From positions 558,001-622,000 of the forward strand of contig NZ_CP054043.1 in assembly GCF_013282725.1 (NCBI RefSeq): a stretch of DNA of 64,000 bases, read 5' to 3'. The translations under genes and the position numbers were made by a program. Positions 1-9,612 of the stretch are shown in pieces. The notes below the pieces were generated by a model. The model was not told the DNA's origin. It ran no database searches and worked only from the letters and a program-made list of their open reading frames with translations. The DNA is from Yersinia mollaretii ATCC 43969 (GTDB lineage: Bacteria; Pseudomonadota; Gammaproteobacteria; Enterobacterales; Enterobacteriaceae). Within the stretch, counting starts at the first letter, position 1, and every line of letters starts with the position of its first letter.

Positions 1-1
1 G

Positions 2-154
2 CCGGGGCAAGTAGTGGAAAGTTTGTCGCTTGATTTTGGCCGCCGTTACGCGAGTGGCGAAGCCTGCCGCACCATAAAGTCTGATCCAGAATTTATTAGC
101 AAACGTGAATATGTTCTCAGCAAATTTTTTGAGCAACGTGAAGGGTTATTATGA
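2..154 (+). CDS. tauB: TauB taurine ABC transporter ATPase, C-terminal end (partial)
   Basis: The frame starting at base 2 is open to a TGA at 152-154 and encodes about 50 residues ending in [11 protein letters not shown]. This matches what I know of the C-terminus of E. coli TauB (RVFEQREAFS), including the preceding IKSDPEF stretch. TauB is the cytoplasmic ATPase that drives import of taurine and other sulfonates under sulfate starvation. Its stop overlaps the tauC start as ATGA, so the two are translationally coupled. The Walker motifs lie before the window and cannot be checked. Confidence 0.9.
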   Translation, partial: PGQVVESLSLDFGRRYASGEACRTIKSDPEFISKREYVLSKFFEQREGLL

Positions 155-987
155 AACGGAATTGTAGTCTGAAAAATAGAGCCGCTGGGAAAGGGGAGCG
201 AACAAAATACGGGTGTATTTCGCTTAATCTATTGATCAGCAGTGCTACGTTGTTGGCGGTTTTGATTATTTGGTGGGCAGCAACAGTGCAAGAGCTAATA
301 AATCCTCTGTTTCTGCCTTCACCGCAGCAAGTGCTAAATCAGCTGATGGTTATTGCCAGTCCGCAAGGCTTTATGAATGCAACGTTATGGCAACATTTGT
401 CCGCCAGCTTAGGGCGTATTTTGGTCGCATTATTTGCCGCTGTGAGCATAGGAATTCCTGTAGGGATTGCTATGGGTATCAACAGCCGTTTGCGGGCCGT
501 ACTGGATCCGTTGATTGAAATCTATCGTCCTATTCCCCCGCTGGCATATTTGCCATTGATGGTGATTTGGTTTGGTATTGGAGAAACTTCAAAAATTCTA
601 TTGATTTACTTGGCTATTTTTGCACCGGTTACACTTGCAACAGTGGTAGGTGTCCGCAGTATTGAGCAAGTAAAAGTCCGTGCTGCTCAAGCTCTAGGGG
701 CAACGCGGTGGCAAGTGTTGCGCTTTGTGGTGCTCCCCAATGCGCTACCCGCAATTCTCACGGGGATTCGTATTGGCTTGGGAGTCGGCTGGTCGACACT
801 GGTTGCAGCAGAGCTGATCGCCGCGACCAGAGGTTTGGGTTTCATGGTCCAATCGGCTAGTGAGTTCCTTGCTACAGATGTAGTCATTGCAGGTATCATC
901 GTGATTGCTTTGGTCGCCGCAGGATTAGAGCTAGGGCTGCGCGCATTGCAACGAAAAATAACGCCATGGTATGAGCAAGTAGGATAA
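151..987 (+). CDS. tauC: TauC taurine ABC transporter permease
   Basis: This 278-residue inner-membrane permease has a BPD-transport fold and closely follows E. coli TauC (275 aa), with shared stretches such as [28 protein letters not shown] and the [11 protein letters not shown] segment. The EAA-type loop that contacts TauB lies around [13 protein letters not shown], near residues 176-188. It forms the membrane channel of the sulfonate importer TauABC. The ATG overlaps the tauB stop by four bases. In E. coli the next gene is tauD, the taurine dioxygenase, but here tauC is followed by a hairpin and a convergent gene, so imported taurine would need a desulfonating enzyme encoded elsewhere. Confidence 0.95.
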   Translation: MKRNCSLKNRAAGKGERTKYGCISLNLLISSATLLAVLIIWWAATVQELINPLFLPSPQQVLNQLMVIASPQGFMNATLWQHLSASLGRILVALFAAVSIGIPVGIAMGINSRLRAVLDPLIEIYRPIPPLAYLPLMVIWFGIGETSKILLIYLAIFAPVTLATVVGVRSIEQVKVRAAQALGATRWQVLRFVVLPNALPAILTGIRIGLGVGWSTLVAAELIAATRGLGFMVQSASEFLATDVVIAGIIVIALVAAGLELGLRALQRKITPWYEQVG

Positions 988-1030
988 TGATTTTTTTAGT
1001 GGGCTAGAACCCGACAAATAAAGACTAAGT

Positions 1031-1060
1031 ATTAAATCCGTGCATGTACACGGATTTAAT
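1031..1060. terminator. Perfect 12-bp hairpin between convergent genes
   Basis: ATTAAATCCGTG and its exact reverse complement flank a six-base loop. The hairpin sits between the tauC stop and the end of the convergent beta-lactamase gene and could stop transcription from both sides. No long T-run follows it, so termination strength is uncertain. Confidence 0.6.
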
Positions 1061-1072
1061 ATCAAATTTATA

Positions 1073-1819
<747 letters not shown>

Positions 1820-1927
1820 TTATCCTGGTGAGCTTAATTTTAAGGTTTTTATTATATCTGCATCATGCTCTCATCATTTCATCAAAAATCACTTTGTTTA
1901 TATTTCGTTTAAAATTTAAATTTTTAT

Positions 1928-1955
1928 TGTAGGGCCATTAACTATTTAATGTAGG
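1928..1955 (-). promoter_or_regulatory. Candidate BvgA-type direct repeat upstream of the B2 beta-lactamase
   Basis: TGTAGGG occurs at 1928 and again at 1950, an exact 22-base pitch. In the orientation of the beta-lactamase gene both copies read CCCTACA. They lie 115-140 bases before its ATG. The same spacing and orientation recur upstream of eight other operons in the window. Neither copy has the full TTTCC part of the motif, so this is a weaker member. Confidence 0.5.
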
Positions 1956-2091
1956 GCGTTTCTTTATTTTAGGTGGAATATGGTTATTCTTGATGCTTAG
2001 GCTTGATATCGACCTAGGATAGATCAATATTTTTGCCTAAGTATCGCCAGTTTAACTCTGTGCTATTTAGATAAATTTGTATGACATATAA

Positions 2092-3099
2092 TCAGAGATC
2101 AAAAACTCGCATGGCATTTTTCCAATAAATTTTATCCCTATCCTCATTTGAGATTGGAGTTGAATCCATAAATACCACGGCTTCCATTGCCGACTCATGT
2201 GGATAGTCTGCAGCAAATAAAATTGAATCCGCGCCAAGTTCAGTCAGGCAGAGCTGCAAAGCAGCATCAGAATACATGCCACTGGTGGTAATAACAAAAT
2301 GTAATCGAAAGTATTCGCTAGGTAATTTTCTCATTTTACGAACAGCACCAATGCTGACCTGAAGTTTATAGCGATTATCAATGCGCTGTAGCCAGAACGG
2401 TAAACCTTCACCTAAATGCCCTAATATAATTTTAAGCTTGGGTAATTTATCAAATATCCCACTCATTATTAGGCGCAATGCATGTAACCCGGTTTCTGCG
2501 GCGAAACCCCATCCAGCAAAATAAAGTCCATAGTCAAGATACGGGGCTATCATACTGGGAGAAGGCTCTCTCGGATGAAGATAAATCGGTAATCCCAGTG
2601 ATTCACAACTTTCTAATATTGGTAAGTACTTTTCTGCATCTAGATATTCCCCCATTGTGTGAGAATTAATTATGACACCTTTCAAACCTAAACGTTTACA
2701 ACGTGCTAATTCTATTACTGCCGCGTTAGGGTCCTGAGGGGCAATGGCCGCTAACCCAGCAAACCGGGTTGGAAAAGCCTTAATTGCATCGCTTAATATA
2801 TCATTCGCATGGTGTGCCAGCATTGTGCCCAGAGTGGGTTCAAAAATTTGGACTCCTGGTGAGCATAGAGAGAGTATTTGCATATCAATTCCAGCAGAAT
2901 TCATATCAGCAATTCTTTCCGTACCCATATTCAATAATCTATCTTGTACTTCTTTCGTGCTTGGCGTCGCTTTTAGGTAGGTTTTCCCCATCATACGAAA
3001 GCCTGGCTCAACATTATCTCTGCTTAAGTAATTGTCCCATTCAGTGACAATATCTGAAGTAATAAATGCTTCCTCTACCGCTATTATTTTGTTTTTCAT
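2092..3099 (-). CDS. Amidohydrolase-2 (ACMSD superfamily) non-oxidative aromatic acid decarboxylase-like protein
   Basis: The 335 residues run parallel to fungal 2,3-dihydroxybenzoate decarboxylase and bacterial gamma-resorcylate decarboxylase: an N-terminal VEEAF strand, IYLHPREP, ILGHLGEGLPF, TTSGMYS and FAADYPHE near the end. Expected metal and catalytic residues are E9 or E10, H175, H228 and D298. The family removes (or reversibly adds) carboxyl groups on hydroxylated aromatic acids without a redox cofactor. It is the last gene of the group 6284 to 2092, 41 bases after the type III polyketide synthase gene. That suggests it decarboxylates the aromatic acid formed by the synthase, or hydrolyses a related intermediate. 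The start is ATG with a weak ribosome site (TAAG). Substrate unknown. Confidence 0.75.
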   Translation of the reverse strand: MKNKIIAVEEAFITSDIVTEWDNYLSRDNVEPGFRMMGKTYLKATPSTKEVQDRLLNMGTERIADMNSAGIDMQILSLCSPGVQIFEPTLGTMLAHHANDILSDAIKAFPTRFAGLAAIAPQDPNAAVIELARCKRLGLKGVIINSHTMGEYLDAEKYLPILESCESLGLPIYLHPREPSPSMIAPYLDYGLYFAGWGFAAETGLHALRLIMSGIFDKLPKLKIILGHLGEGLPFWLQRIDNRYKLQVSIGAVRKMRKLPSEYFRLHFVITTSGMYSDAALQLCLTELGADSILFAADYPHESAMEAVVFMDSTPISNEDRDKIYWKNAMRVFDL

Positions 3100-3139
3100 G
3101 TAATTAGCTTAATTTTATAGATATGGATAAATATTGGGT

Positions 3140-4201
3140 TTAGACCCAATATCCTGCACTAATCTCTGTACTAAAACCGGGGCCAAATGCCAGCATAAAT
3201 CCTTGTTGGCCAGGTAATGGTCGTCCATTTTCAAAAAACCTATTCAGTACATCAAATACAGCAGCACTTGAAAGGTTGCCGTTTTCTGATAAAGACTCTC
3301 TGCTATTTATTATGCTTTTCTCTTCAAGGGAAAAACCGTTAGCCAGTTCATCTAAAATTCGTTTCCCACCAGTATGAAAGACGTGAAAATCCATTTCATT
3401 TGCTTCTTTCTGATATGTTGATTTTAAAAATTGTGTTACCTCAGGGAGGACTAGCTTAATTGACGACATCACTTTTTTATTCAGCCTGAAGTAAAACCCA
3501 GCGTCTTTTATGTCATAATAAATATAATCTTCCGTGTTCCTCAACATAAATGAATGTGTTGCTGTAATAGCGAATCCTTTCCCTCCTTTCCCTCGAACAA
3601 CACTGGCAGTTGCCGCATCCCCAAAAAGAGACGCGGAAATTAGAGAGGATAGCAAGGCATCTTCTGCATGAAATAATAAAGAGCACAGCTCGACATTAAC
3701 AATGAGTACATTATTTCCAGAGTGTGCATTGCAGTGATCTACCGCAAGATTGACCGCAGCAGTTCCAGCTGAACAGCCTAGTTGAGAAATGGGTACCTGC
3801 CGTGTTTTGGCAGAAAGACCGAGATCGTTAATCAACATAGTCGTTAATGATGGCATCAAAAAGCCTGTGCATGATGTGGCAATAACCATATCGATCTCAT
3901 TTATTTCCAGCTCAGCGTTTTTAATGGCTTGTACAGCTGCTTTTTTCGCAAGTTGGCGTGCAAATTTAAGATATAAAGAGTTTCTTTGTTCTAAACCCAA
4001 ATCAGAAATAATCTCCTTAAGTGGCCGTATAAAATTTCTTTTTAAGACTTGATTATTACTTATCATCTTAATGGCTTTTGGCAACGCGTTGGCATTAGGA
4101 AAGTGAACTTTAATAAATTCAATTATTTCAGCTTGAGTGACACTGTATTCTGGCAGAATGATGGCTGGTTTACATATTGTAGGAACGGAAATATTGTTCA
4201 A
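3140..4201 (-). CDS. Type III polyketide synthase, PhlD-like (chalcone/stilbene synthase family)
   Basis: This 353-residue homodimeric ketosynthase has the complete catalytic triad of the family: C143 (QLGCSAG), H276 (FHTGG) and N309 (GNLSSA). The GPGF loop is near residue 340. Several stretches match Pseudomonas PhlD as I recall it, notably TSCTGFLMPSLTTMLINDL, FGDAATAS and KRILDEL, more than plant chalcone synthases. PhlD condenses malonyl-CoA into phloroglucinol. Related bacterial enzymes make resorcylic acids, pyrones or tetrahydroxynaphthalene, so the product cannot be read off. Translation probably starts at a TTG with AAGG seven bases upstream. It lies between an EF-hand gene and a decarboxylase-like gene, all on the same strand, implying a short dedicated pathway. 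Confidence 0.88.
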   Translation of the reverse strand: MNNISVPTICKPAIILPEYSVTQAEIIEFIKVHFPNANALPKAIKMISNNQVLKRNFIRPLKEIISDLGLEQRNSLYLKFARQLAKKAAVQAIKNAELEINEIDMVIATSCTGFLMPSLTTMLINDLGLSAKTRQVPISQLGCSAGTAAVNLAVDHCNAHSGNNVLIVNVELCSLLFHAEDALLSSLISASLFGDAATASVVRGKGGKGFAITATHSFMLRNTEDYIYYDIKDAGFYFRLNKKVMSSIKLVLPEVTQFLKSTYQKEANEMDFHVFHTGGKRILDELANGFSLEEKSIINSRESLSENGNLSSAAVFDVLNRFFENGRPLPGQQGFMLAFGPGFSTEISAGYWV

Positions 4202-4430
4202 CGAATAACCTTACTTATTGATTAATTAAATTGAGTTCATAGCATTTAATTGAACAGACTGTGATTATAATACCTTTATTTTCAATCGGTTTTTATGGGA
4301 GTAGTGTGGCGCTAATTAACACTAAATACTTAGTGAAAATTTAAGTTCTAATTATTTTAAAACACTGCCCACAGTATCATAGGCAGCATAATAGATGAAA
4401 TATTACTCTTCTACATTACTAATATTACAT

Positions 4431-4994
4431 TCACTCTAATGGGCCAAATACCAGATTACCTGGAGCATCCGGGTCATTACTCATATAAAACTCAGCGATA
4501 GCATGTTTCATTTCTGTCAAAGAAAAACTACCGTCTCCGTTAATATCCATTTTTTCAAACAGAGACTTAACCGTTGCATCATCGAATGTGCCAAAATTTT
4601 TCAAAAGCTGAGAGTATTCAAAATAAGAATAATCACCGCTACCATCAGCATCAAGGGATTTTAATATTGCCTCAAAGAAATTCTGTAGATGTAAGGGGAA
4701 ACTTTCGAATAAAACAGGTTTTCCAGATATTTGCCCATCAAATACAGTAAGCCACTCTTTTAGAGTGATTTTATTATCTCCATTAGTGTCAGCATAATCT
4801 TTGAAAGCCTGCCAATGCTGCATATTGAGTGCCTCTAGCTCTAGAGCTTGTGGCGAATCAGGATCCCAACCTGCTATTTCATAACGCCGTTCGGAACGAC
4901 GGGTGAAATCTGACTTCTCTAAAAAACCGCTATTATCAAAATCATAACATGCAAATATTTTAGTTAGTTTCTTTATCTGAAATTGTGTCAACAT
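4431..4994 (-). CDS. Four-EF-hand calcium-binding protein (calerythrin/sarcoplasmic-type)
   Basis: The protein has 187 residues, no signal peptide and four canonical EF-hand loops. They start at D18 (DFDNSGFLEKSD), D69 (DTNGDNKITLKE), D115 (DADGSGDYSYFE) and D150 (DINGDGSFSLTE). Loop 1 ends in Asp instead of the usual Glu; the others end in Glu and look fully competent. The length and spacing resemble calerythrin-type proteins of actinomycetes, which are rare in enterobacteria. The ATG follows AAGGAG by nine bases. It lies between the broken monooxygenase and the polyketide synthase, so it may buffer or sense calcium for this pathway. No enzyme domain is attached. Its role is unknown. Confidence 0.85.
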   Translation of the reverse strand: MLTQFQIKKLTKIFACYDFDNSGFLEKSDFTRRSERRYEIAGWDPDSPQALELEALNMQHWQAFKDYADTNGDNKITLKEWLTVFDGQISGKPVLFESFPLHLQNFFEAILKSLDADGSGDYSYFEYSQLLKNFGTFDDATVKSLFEKMDINGDGSFSLTEMKHAIAEFYMSNDPDAPGNLVFGPLE

Positions 4995-5124
4995 TAAAAT
5001 GACTCCTTAATTAAAACTAATTTATAACCATTACTGGCTAAGAAACTTCTTTTAATTGCTCCATTAGAGCAAAATTTGGCTCTCTAAAACGAAATAGCAT
5101 TGTTTATTTAAGAGAGTGAAGAGT

Positions 5125-6284
5125 TTAATACTGCCCATTGGGTTCCATTCCAATAAGGTGTTGACCCACCATTGACGAGACTGCATCCCAATTCAGACCG
5201 ATATGTTGAATAATGGCATTTGAATCTCGCCATATTTGTTGCATTGGTTGATTTAGTGATAGGCCCGTTCCACCTGAATGAGTAAAAAGTATATTAATGG
5301 CATTATTTAGCATCCGTGCAGAAAATGCGTGATCTCGTCTATTTCGAATACGAACATCGGAGGTAATAATATCTCCACGGGCTACTTTCTCTTCGCAATA
5401 AGATATATCACGCAGTAGTAAAAGTTTAGCAGCATCAATTAAGGCTGATGCTTCGGCCAGATGTGATTGAACTGGAAAGAATTGGCTCAATTTATTTCCA
5501 CTACCAGCTACTGCTCCACGAGTAATACGGGAATCACATTGCTCGATAAGCGTCTCTATTGCTCCCTGGGCAGCACCCAGCAATGGTGAAACAAGACCTA
5601 AAGGAACTACAGATAAAAACGGAATTCTGTAGATACTATGATGATTACTGACACTTCCCGGAGGTGAACCGGAAGATGCCTCTTTAAATGTAAGGCATCG
5701 ATGGAATGGAACAAATATAGGTTTGCCAATGGCTATCGTTTTTGAACCTGTTCCTTTTTGGGCACGAGCACAAATCCACTTGATTCCTGAGTATTTTTAC
5801 CATTTGTATTAAAATGTACGCCAAGCAAAGCCCATTGAGCATTATCAACATTTGAGGCAAATTTCCAGTTACCTTGGATGACGTAACCTCCATCTACACT
5901 GGTTGCAACCATTGTCGGGGCATAAGAACCACATACAATAGCTTCAGGATTAGCCCCCCAAACATCTTGCTGAGCTTGAATTGGGAAAATACCGACCAGC
6001 CATTGATGTACGGAACACAGCGAACAACACCATGCGGAAGATATACACCCTCGACTCAATTCAGCTATTACCTCAATGAATATAGAAAGACTTGATTCAA
6101 GCCCACCGTAACGTGCTGGCTGTAAAAGTTTAAAAAAACCGGCATGATGAAATAATTGCATTGTTTCTTCTGAAACTTGTCTTGACTCTTCAACCTTCTG
6201 AGCATTGAAACGTAGGGATGGCACAAGTTCACGGGCTTTTTTAATCATATCTTTTCTGGTAGATATAATATCTTCTGTTTGCAT
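5125..6284 (-). pseudogene. Class D flavin monooxygenase / acyl-CoA dehydrogenase-like gene, disrupted by internal deletion and frameshift
   Basis: Two frames together make one protein of the HsaA / p-hydroxyphenylacetate hydroxylase oxygenase type (about 390 residues). The first frame, from ATG 6284, runs about 178 residues (ARYGGLESSL, GNWKFASNVD) and then stops at 5733. The second is open from about 5770 to 5125 and carries GTGSK, the HRC segment, a four-helix-bundle end and HSGGTGLS. Around 5745-5760 the first frame ends LVPKKE and the second resumes KGTGSK, in the -1 frame. The conserved segment of ten or so residues that normally stands between these (WxVxGLxGTGS) is missing, so a deletion of a length not divisible by three is likelier than a sequencing slip. 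Intact relatives hydroxylate phenolics with reduced flavin from a separate reductase. This copy heads the polyketide cluster and is probably inactive. Confidence 0.8.
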
Positions 6285-6377
6285 CGTGATATTCCTATAT
6301 ATTCTGGCCGTGACTTAATCCATCATTGATTTTGTCATATTAGTGTTTATAGGATAAATAATTATCTCAATATAGTC

Positions 6378-6405
6378 TGTAAGTTATGGTTTTAATGTGT
6401 GTAGG
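6378..6405 (-). promoter_or_regulatory. Candidate BvgA-type direct repeat upstream of the polyketide cluster
   Basis: In the direction of the cluster the sequence reads GGAATTATCCTACA, then a second copy CTTACA, 22 bases apart (TGTAGG at 6400, TGTAAG at 6378 on the plus strand). CTTACA could serve as a -35 with TATTTA 17 bases further on. It lies about 95-120 bases before ATG 6284. The rest of 6285-6603 is AT-rich, with no other feature seen. Confidence 0.65.
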
Positions 6406-6603
6406 ATAATTCCGCCCTCCCTTTAAAATTTAAATGTAAAAATATTTTATTTCCACCTTCTCATTGAGACATATTATTTCTGTTTTTTAGGATGGGGGGC
6501 AGTCACTGCCAGAATATAAAATCAAGTAAGGCTTCTAACTACCCTGCGATATTAGTTAGAGAGCCTAGACATGCAAGTAAGGAGTAATATAGTAATATTT
6601 AAA

Positions 6604-8526
6604 CTAACTTTCGGAGAAAACAATAAGCTGATCTTCTTTGTGGAAGATGATCTCTTTATCTTTTACCGGGTTTATCACAACTCCGTAATTCCGCGTTTTG
6701 TCATGCTTATATTTCATGATTCTATAACCGATAGCAATATGACCTTGATTCGCCGCCGCTGCGATTGCTGTGTAAAAATTTACCTGTTGATTGCAGTGCA
6801 AATACCTAGTGACATCTTTAAGATATATTTCAGCACCATCCGAATCGAATATATCGTCATAAATAGACTTTAAGTTAATATTTTCAGCATATTGAGTAAG
6901 AATCAAACTGACTATCTTTGAACTAATAATGAAGTCATCAGGATAAGCCGACTGTGCCAATTCTCGGTTGTTTGGCTCCTGCATCTCACTAATTATTGCG
7001 AAGTGTTTATTGGTTTTCTTTGCAATACCGCGTAAATACATCAATGTCATTAATGTTTTTGAATCTGCATTTTTTGTATCTACATCATCAGATGTTAATA
7101 CCAGTACACACGAGTACTTCTCAACATTAACTTCCCTAATACTATTATAGGTCATAATATCTTTAGATATAAAGTTTATGTGCTGATTAACCACATCCAA
7201 ATTATTTATAACTTCAATTATTTTATTTTCATCTCCAATATTTATGGGCTGACAAATGACAGTGGTGTGTGAGCCGGGGCCAATATAAGCATCCATTTCG
7301 CGAATAAGAATTTCTGCGCGAGAGTTCCAACCTAATATCAAGGTATTTGCTCTTGGGGGAGCCATTGTAGTTCTTGGATGTCCCAATATAGCCTTATGTT
7401 TGATTAAGTTATCAATTTTATGACTTTTAGTGGTAATTTCGCCAATAAGAGTATCATCTTCAGCAATCAGTATTACAGATTCACCGGACTCAAAAATATG
7501 GTTCATATCAGGCAATAATTTATTGACGCCATTTTTCGTCCTAATACCGATGACGATAGAGTCCGGATATTGCAATAAAACATCGCTGAATTTTCTCCCT
7601 GTGAGATGGACAGAATTACTAAAGTAGATTTCATCACCTTTAAATGAAAGCAGCTCACCGTATATTGTTGCCAGCCCAGGTTGATTGCAACTTTGAGCAC
7701 TGATTCTTGCCATTAAGGGATCGCTGACGACTAAGGTTGCCCGATCATTCGAAGCTATAACCGCTGCTTGGTAGTAATCTTCACTTTTAACAGCGGCAGT
7801 TATCGTGCAAGTGGCAGAAGGCGGATTAACGGCATTAGTAATAGCCAATAATGTTTTAATCACGTTAATGTCATGTTGATTATTGTCTGAGCCAAGCACG
7901 ATGATAGCCCGGGCGGTATCAAGGCTAAGAATGTCAATGTCTTCTCGTGTAGAGGTATTACCGCTACGACACACAATTTTTGTACCAAAATAATTTTTAA
8001 ACCCGAAGAGTAACTTTAATTTTTCACGGATGGTTTCTTCCATCAGAAGCTTGTCTTCTTCCCCCATAATAACAATTTTTACACCACCATTATGTTGGTT
8101 AGCAATGATAAGTTCCCCAATTATATAATGGACCTGCATAGACCAACCTAATATTACGACATGATTTTTTGCGTAAATCATTGAGCGCCCACGGCGTAAA
8201 TCGTGAATCTTTTGGAAAAGGGTGTAATTTAGTACACTACCCAACATCGCAGCCATAAGTAGCCCGCCGACACCAATGATAACTCCGCCGATAACAGAGT
8301 AAATTGTTCCGCCTCTCAGGCTTATACGCAAAGCCTCTTGCATATTAGTGCTTAAAATATTTATAAAACCCTGTTTCTCAATATTGGGGTCAGCATTAAG
8401 TAGAAACAGCGCAGAAATAGCAGAAATAGTAAATGTTAAAATCAAAATGGCGGTTAAAAAGGCAAAAATCCCTTTAGCCATAAAGTTATCGAAATGATAA
8501 GTTAATGCTCGTTTAAAACGGTACAT
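6604..8526 (-). CDS. CASTOR/POLLUX-like ion channel with tandem RCK (TrkA-N-type) domains
   Basis: The 640 residues begin with two clear membrane segments (about 20-43 and 76-99), the hallmark region leading to RRGRSMIYAKNHVVILGW at 111-128. They then carry nucleotide-binding-like folds starting at HVVILGWS (122) and NTLILGWN (395). The RGRS...NHVVILGW block and the ICRSG and ILGW motifs are typical of plant CASTOR/POLLUX/DMI1 channels and their bacterial relatives, which are ligand-gated cation channels. The cytoplasmic RCK domains gate the pore in response to a ligand, often calcium or a nucleotide. The ATG follows GGAA by six bases. It is preceded on the same strand by the unrecognised 8652-9545 gene and may be read from the same promoter. 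Ion and ligand are not known here. Confidence 0.8.
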   Translation of the reverse strand: MYRFKRALTYHFDNFMAKGIFAFLTAILILTFTISAISALFLLNADPNIEKQGFINILSTNMQEALRISLRGGTIYSVIGGVIIGVGGLLMAAMLGSVLNYTLFQKIHDLRRGRSMIYAKNHVVILGWSMQVHYIIGELIIANQHNGGVKIVIMGEEDKLLMEETIREKLKLLFGFKNYFGTKIVCRSGNTSTREDIDILSLDTARAIIVLGSDNNQHDINVIKTLLAITNAVNPPSATCTITAAVKSEDYYQAAVIASNDRATLVVSDPLMARISAQSCNQPGLATIYGELLSFKGDEIYFSNSVHLTGRKFSDVLLQYPDSIVIGIRTKNGVNKLLPDMNHIFESGESVILIAEDDTLIGEITTKSHKIDNLIKHKAILGHPRTTMAPPRANTLILGWNSRAEILIREMDAYIGPGSHTTVICQPINIGDENKIIEVINNLDVVNQHINFISKDIMTYNSIREVNVEKYSCVLVLTSDDVDTKNADSKTLMTLMYLRGIAKKTNKHFAIISEMQEPNNRELAQSAYPDDFIISSKIVSLILTQYAENINLKSIYDDIFDSDGAEIYLKDVTRYLHCNQQVNFYTAIAAAANQGHIAIGYRIMKYKHDKTRNYGVVINPVKDKEIIFHKEDQLIVFSES

Positions 8527-8651
8527 AGAGTTTCCATTATCTCAAAAATAAATGTAGTCATCTGGATGGCGTCAACCCGAAGGCCGTCGAAAACTTCCTC
8601 ATGAGGAAAGAAAATGTCTACTGTGGTGGGGACACCCCAAATAATTGTTTT

Positions 8652-9545
8652 TCAATTAACCGGGAAAACGGCTAAATCTCTTTCACCGCCTAATGGATGA
8701 TATGCATAGGATAAATTAGGCGCTGTTCTTAGCTTACTCGCAAAATTATTATTTTCAGCTATTGTCTGATTAAACGAAGAGTATATGGGCTCACCAAACA
8801 AACGCCGAATTTCATCATAAATTTTTATATACGTGAAGTAATATGGTGACATCTTTTCATAATTAAATATAAAACTTACACTTTTCAACTGATTTATTTC
8901 TGCAATTCTTTTAACAGTTTCAATATCAACTTTAACATCACCTTCAATATCACCTCTACTATTCTTTAAAGAGTCAGCATAAACATTATAGACAATATCT
9001 TTTAATTTAACTCGACCTGTTTTCGGGACGTCATTAACAACTAATAAATTAGGCTTGCAAATAATAAGTATCTCGTTGTAATCATTAGGTTTCATCATTA
9101 AGATAAAGCACTTAAAGTATTCTAATGTATTGAATGGTTTACCTAATGAATTATCTAACACTCCTTTTCCACTGTTAATACAATCAACTAAAGAATAAGG
9201 ATTGATTAATTGTCCAGTCGGTAATCCCATAAGTTTACCTGCATGATTAGGAAACCAAACATCAGATAAATGTGTCCCGAGAATATTTTGATAAGGTACA
9301 TCAAGAACAAGATGTGTTGGAAGAGCTCCACGCCCTCTTCCTTTAGAATAAGAAAGTAAAGAGCAAGACATAACATCCCATGTAGATATAACATCTTCAA
9401 ATTTCGCACCTTGGAAAGGGGATATATTTATTGCCCCCCCGACGCCAGTGGTGGATGACATAGCATGGATAATCTGAAATTTCCCATTCAAAAGTCCTTG
9501 TTGCCAAGAATATAATTGGCGTCTCTTTTTAATCATATTAACCAT
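8652..9545 (-). CDS. Protein of unknown function downstream of the PEP-synthase-like gene
   Basis: I do not recognise this protein of about 297 residues. No signal peptide or membrane segment is evident. Notable stretches are GVGGAINISPFQGAKFEDV, LPTHLVLDVPYQN, LSDVWFPNHAG and a C-terminal YHPLGGERDL. The composition is that of a soluble enzyme or partner protein rich in Asn, Ile and Lys. The longest frame opens at a TTG (9560), but ATGs at residues 6 and 9 are likelier starts; none has a good ribosome site. It begins 67 bases after the PEP-synthase-like gene ends on the same strand, so the two probably act together. Confidence 0.6.
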   Translation of the reverse strand: MVNMIKKRRQLYSWQQGLLNGKFQIIHAMSSTTGVGGAINISPFQGAKFEDVISTWDVMSCSLLSYSKGRGRGALPTHLVLDVPYQNILGTHLSDVWFPNHAGKLMGLPTGQLINPYSLVDCINSGKGVLDNSLGKPFNTLEYFKCFILMMKPNDYNEILIICKPNLLVVNDVPKTGRVKLKDIVYNVYADSLKNSRGDIEGDVKVDIETVKRIAEINQLKSVSFIFNYEKMSPYYFTYIKIYDEIRRLFGEPIYSSFNQTIAENNNFASKLRTAPNLSYAYHPLGGERDLAVFPVN

Positions 9546-9612
9546 ATTAATAAAATTCAATTTATTTATAGAACGATAGAAGAAAGCACTATTAATGGAA
9601 AATGTTGAATAT

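Noticed and set aside
5733..5770. Programmed -1 frameshift joining the two monooxygenase frames (AAAAA run)
   Set aside because: The codons CCC AAA AAG do not form a good slippery heptamer, and a conserved stretch of about ten residues is missing, which a frameshift could not restore. A deletion explains both.
8597..8612. Palindrome around CTTCCTCATGAGGAAAG between the channel gene and the unknown gene
   Set aside because: It is symmetrical but lacks a T-run and has no match to a known operator; too short to call.
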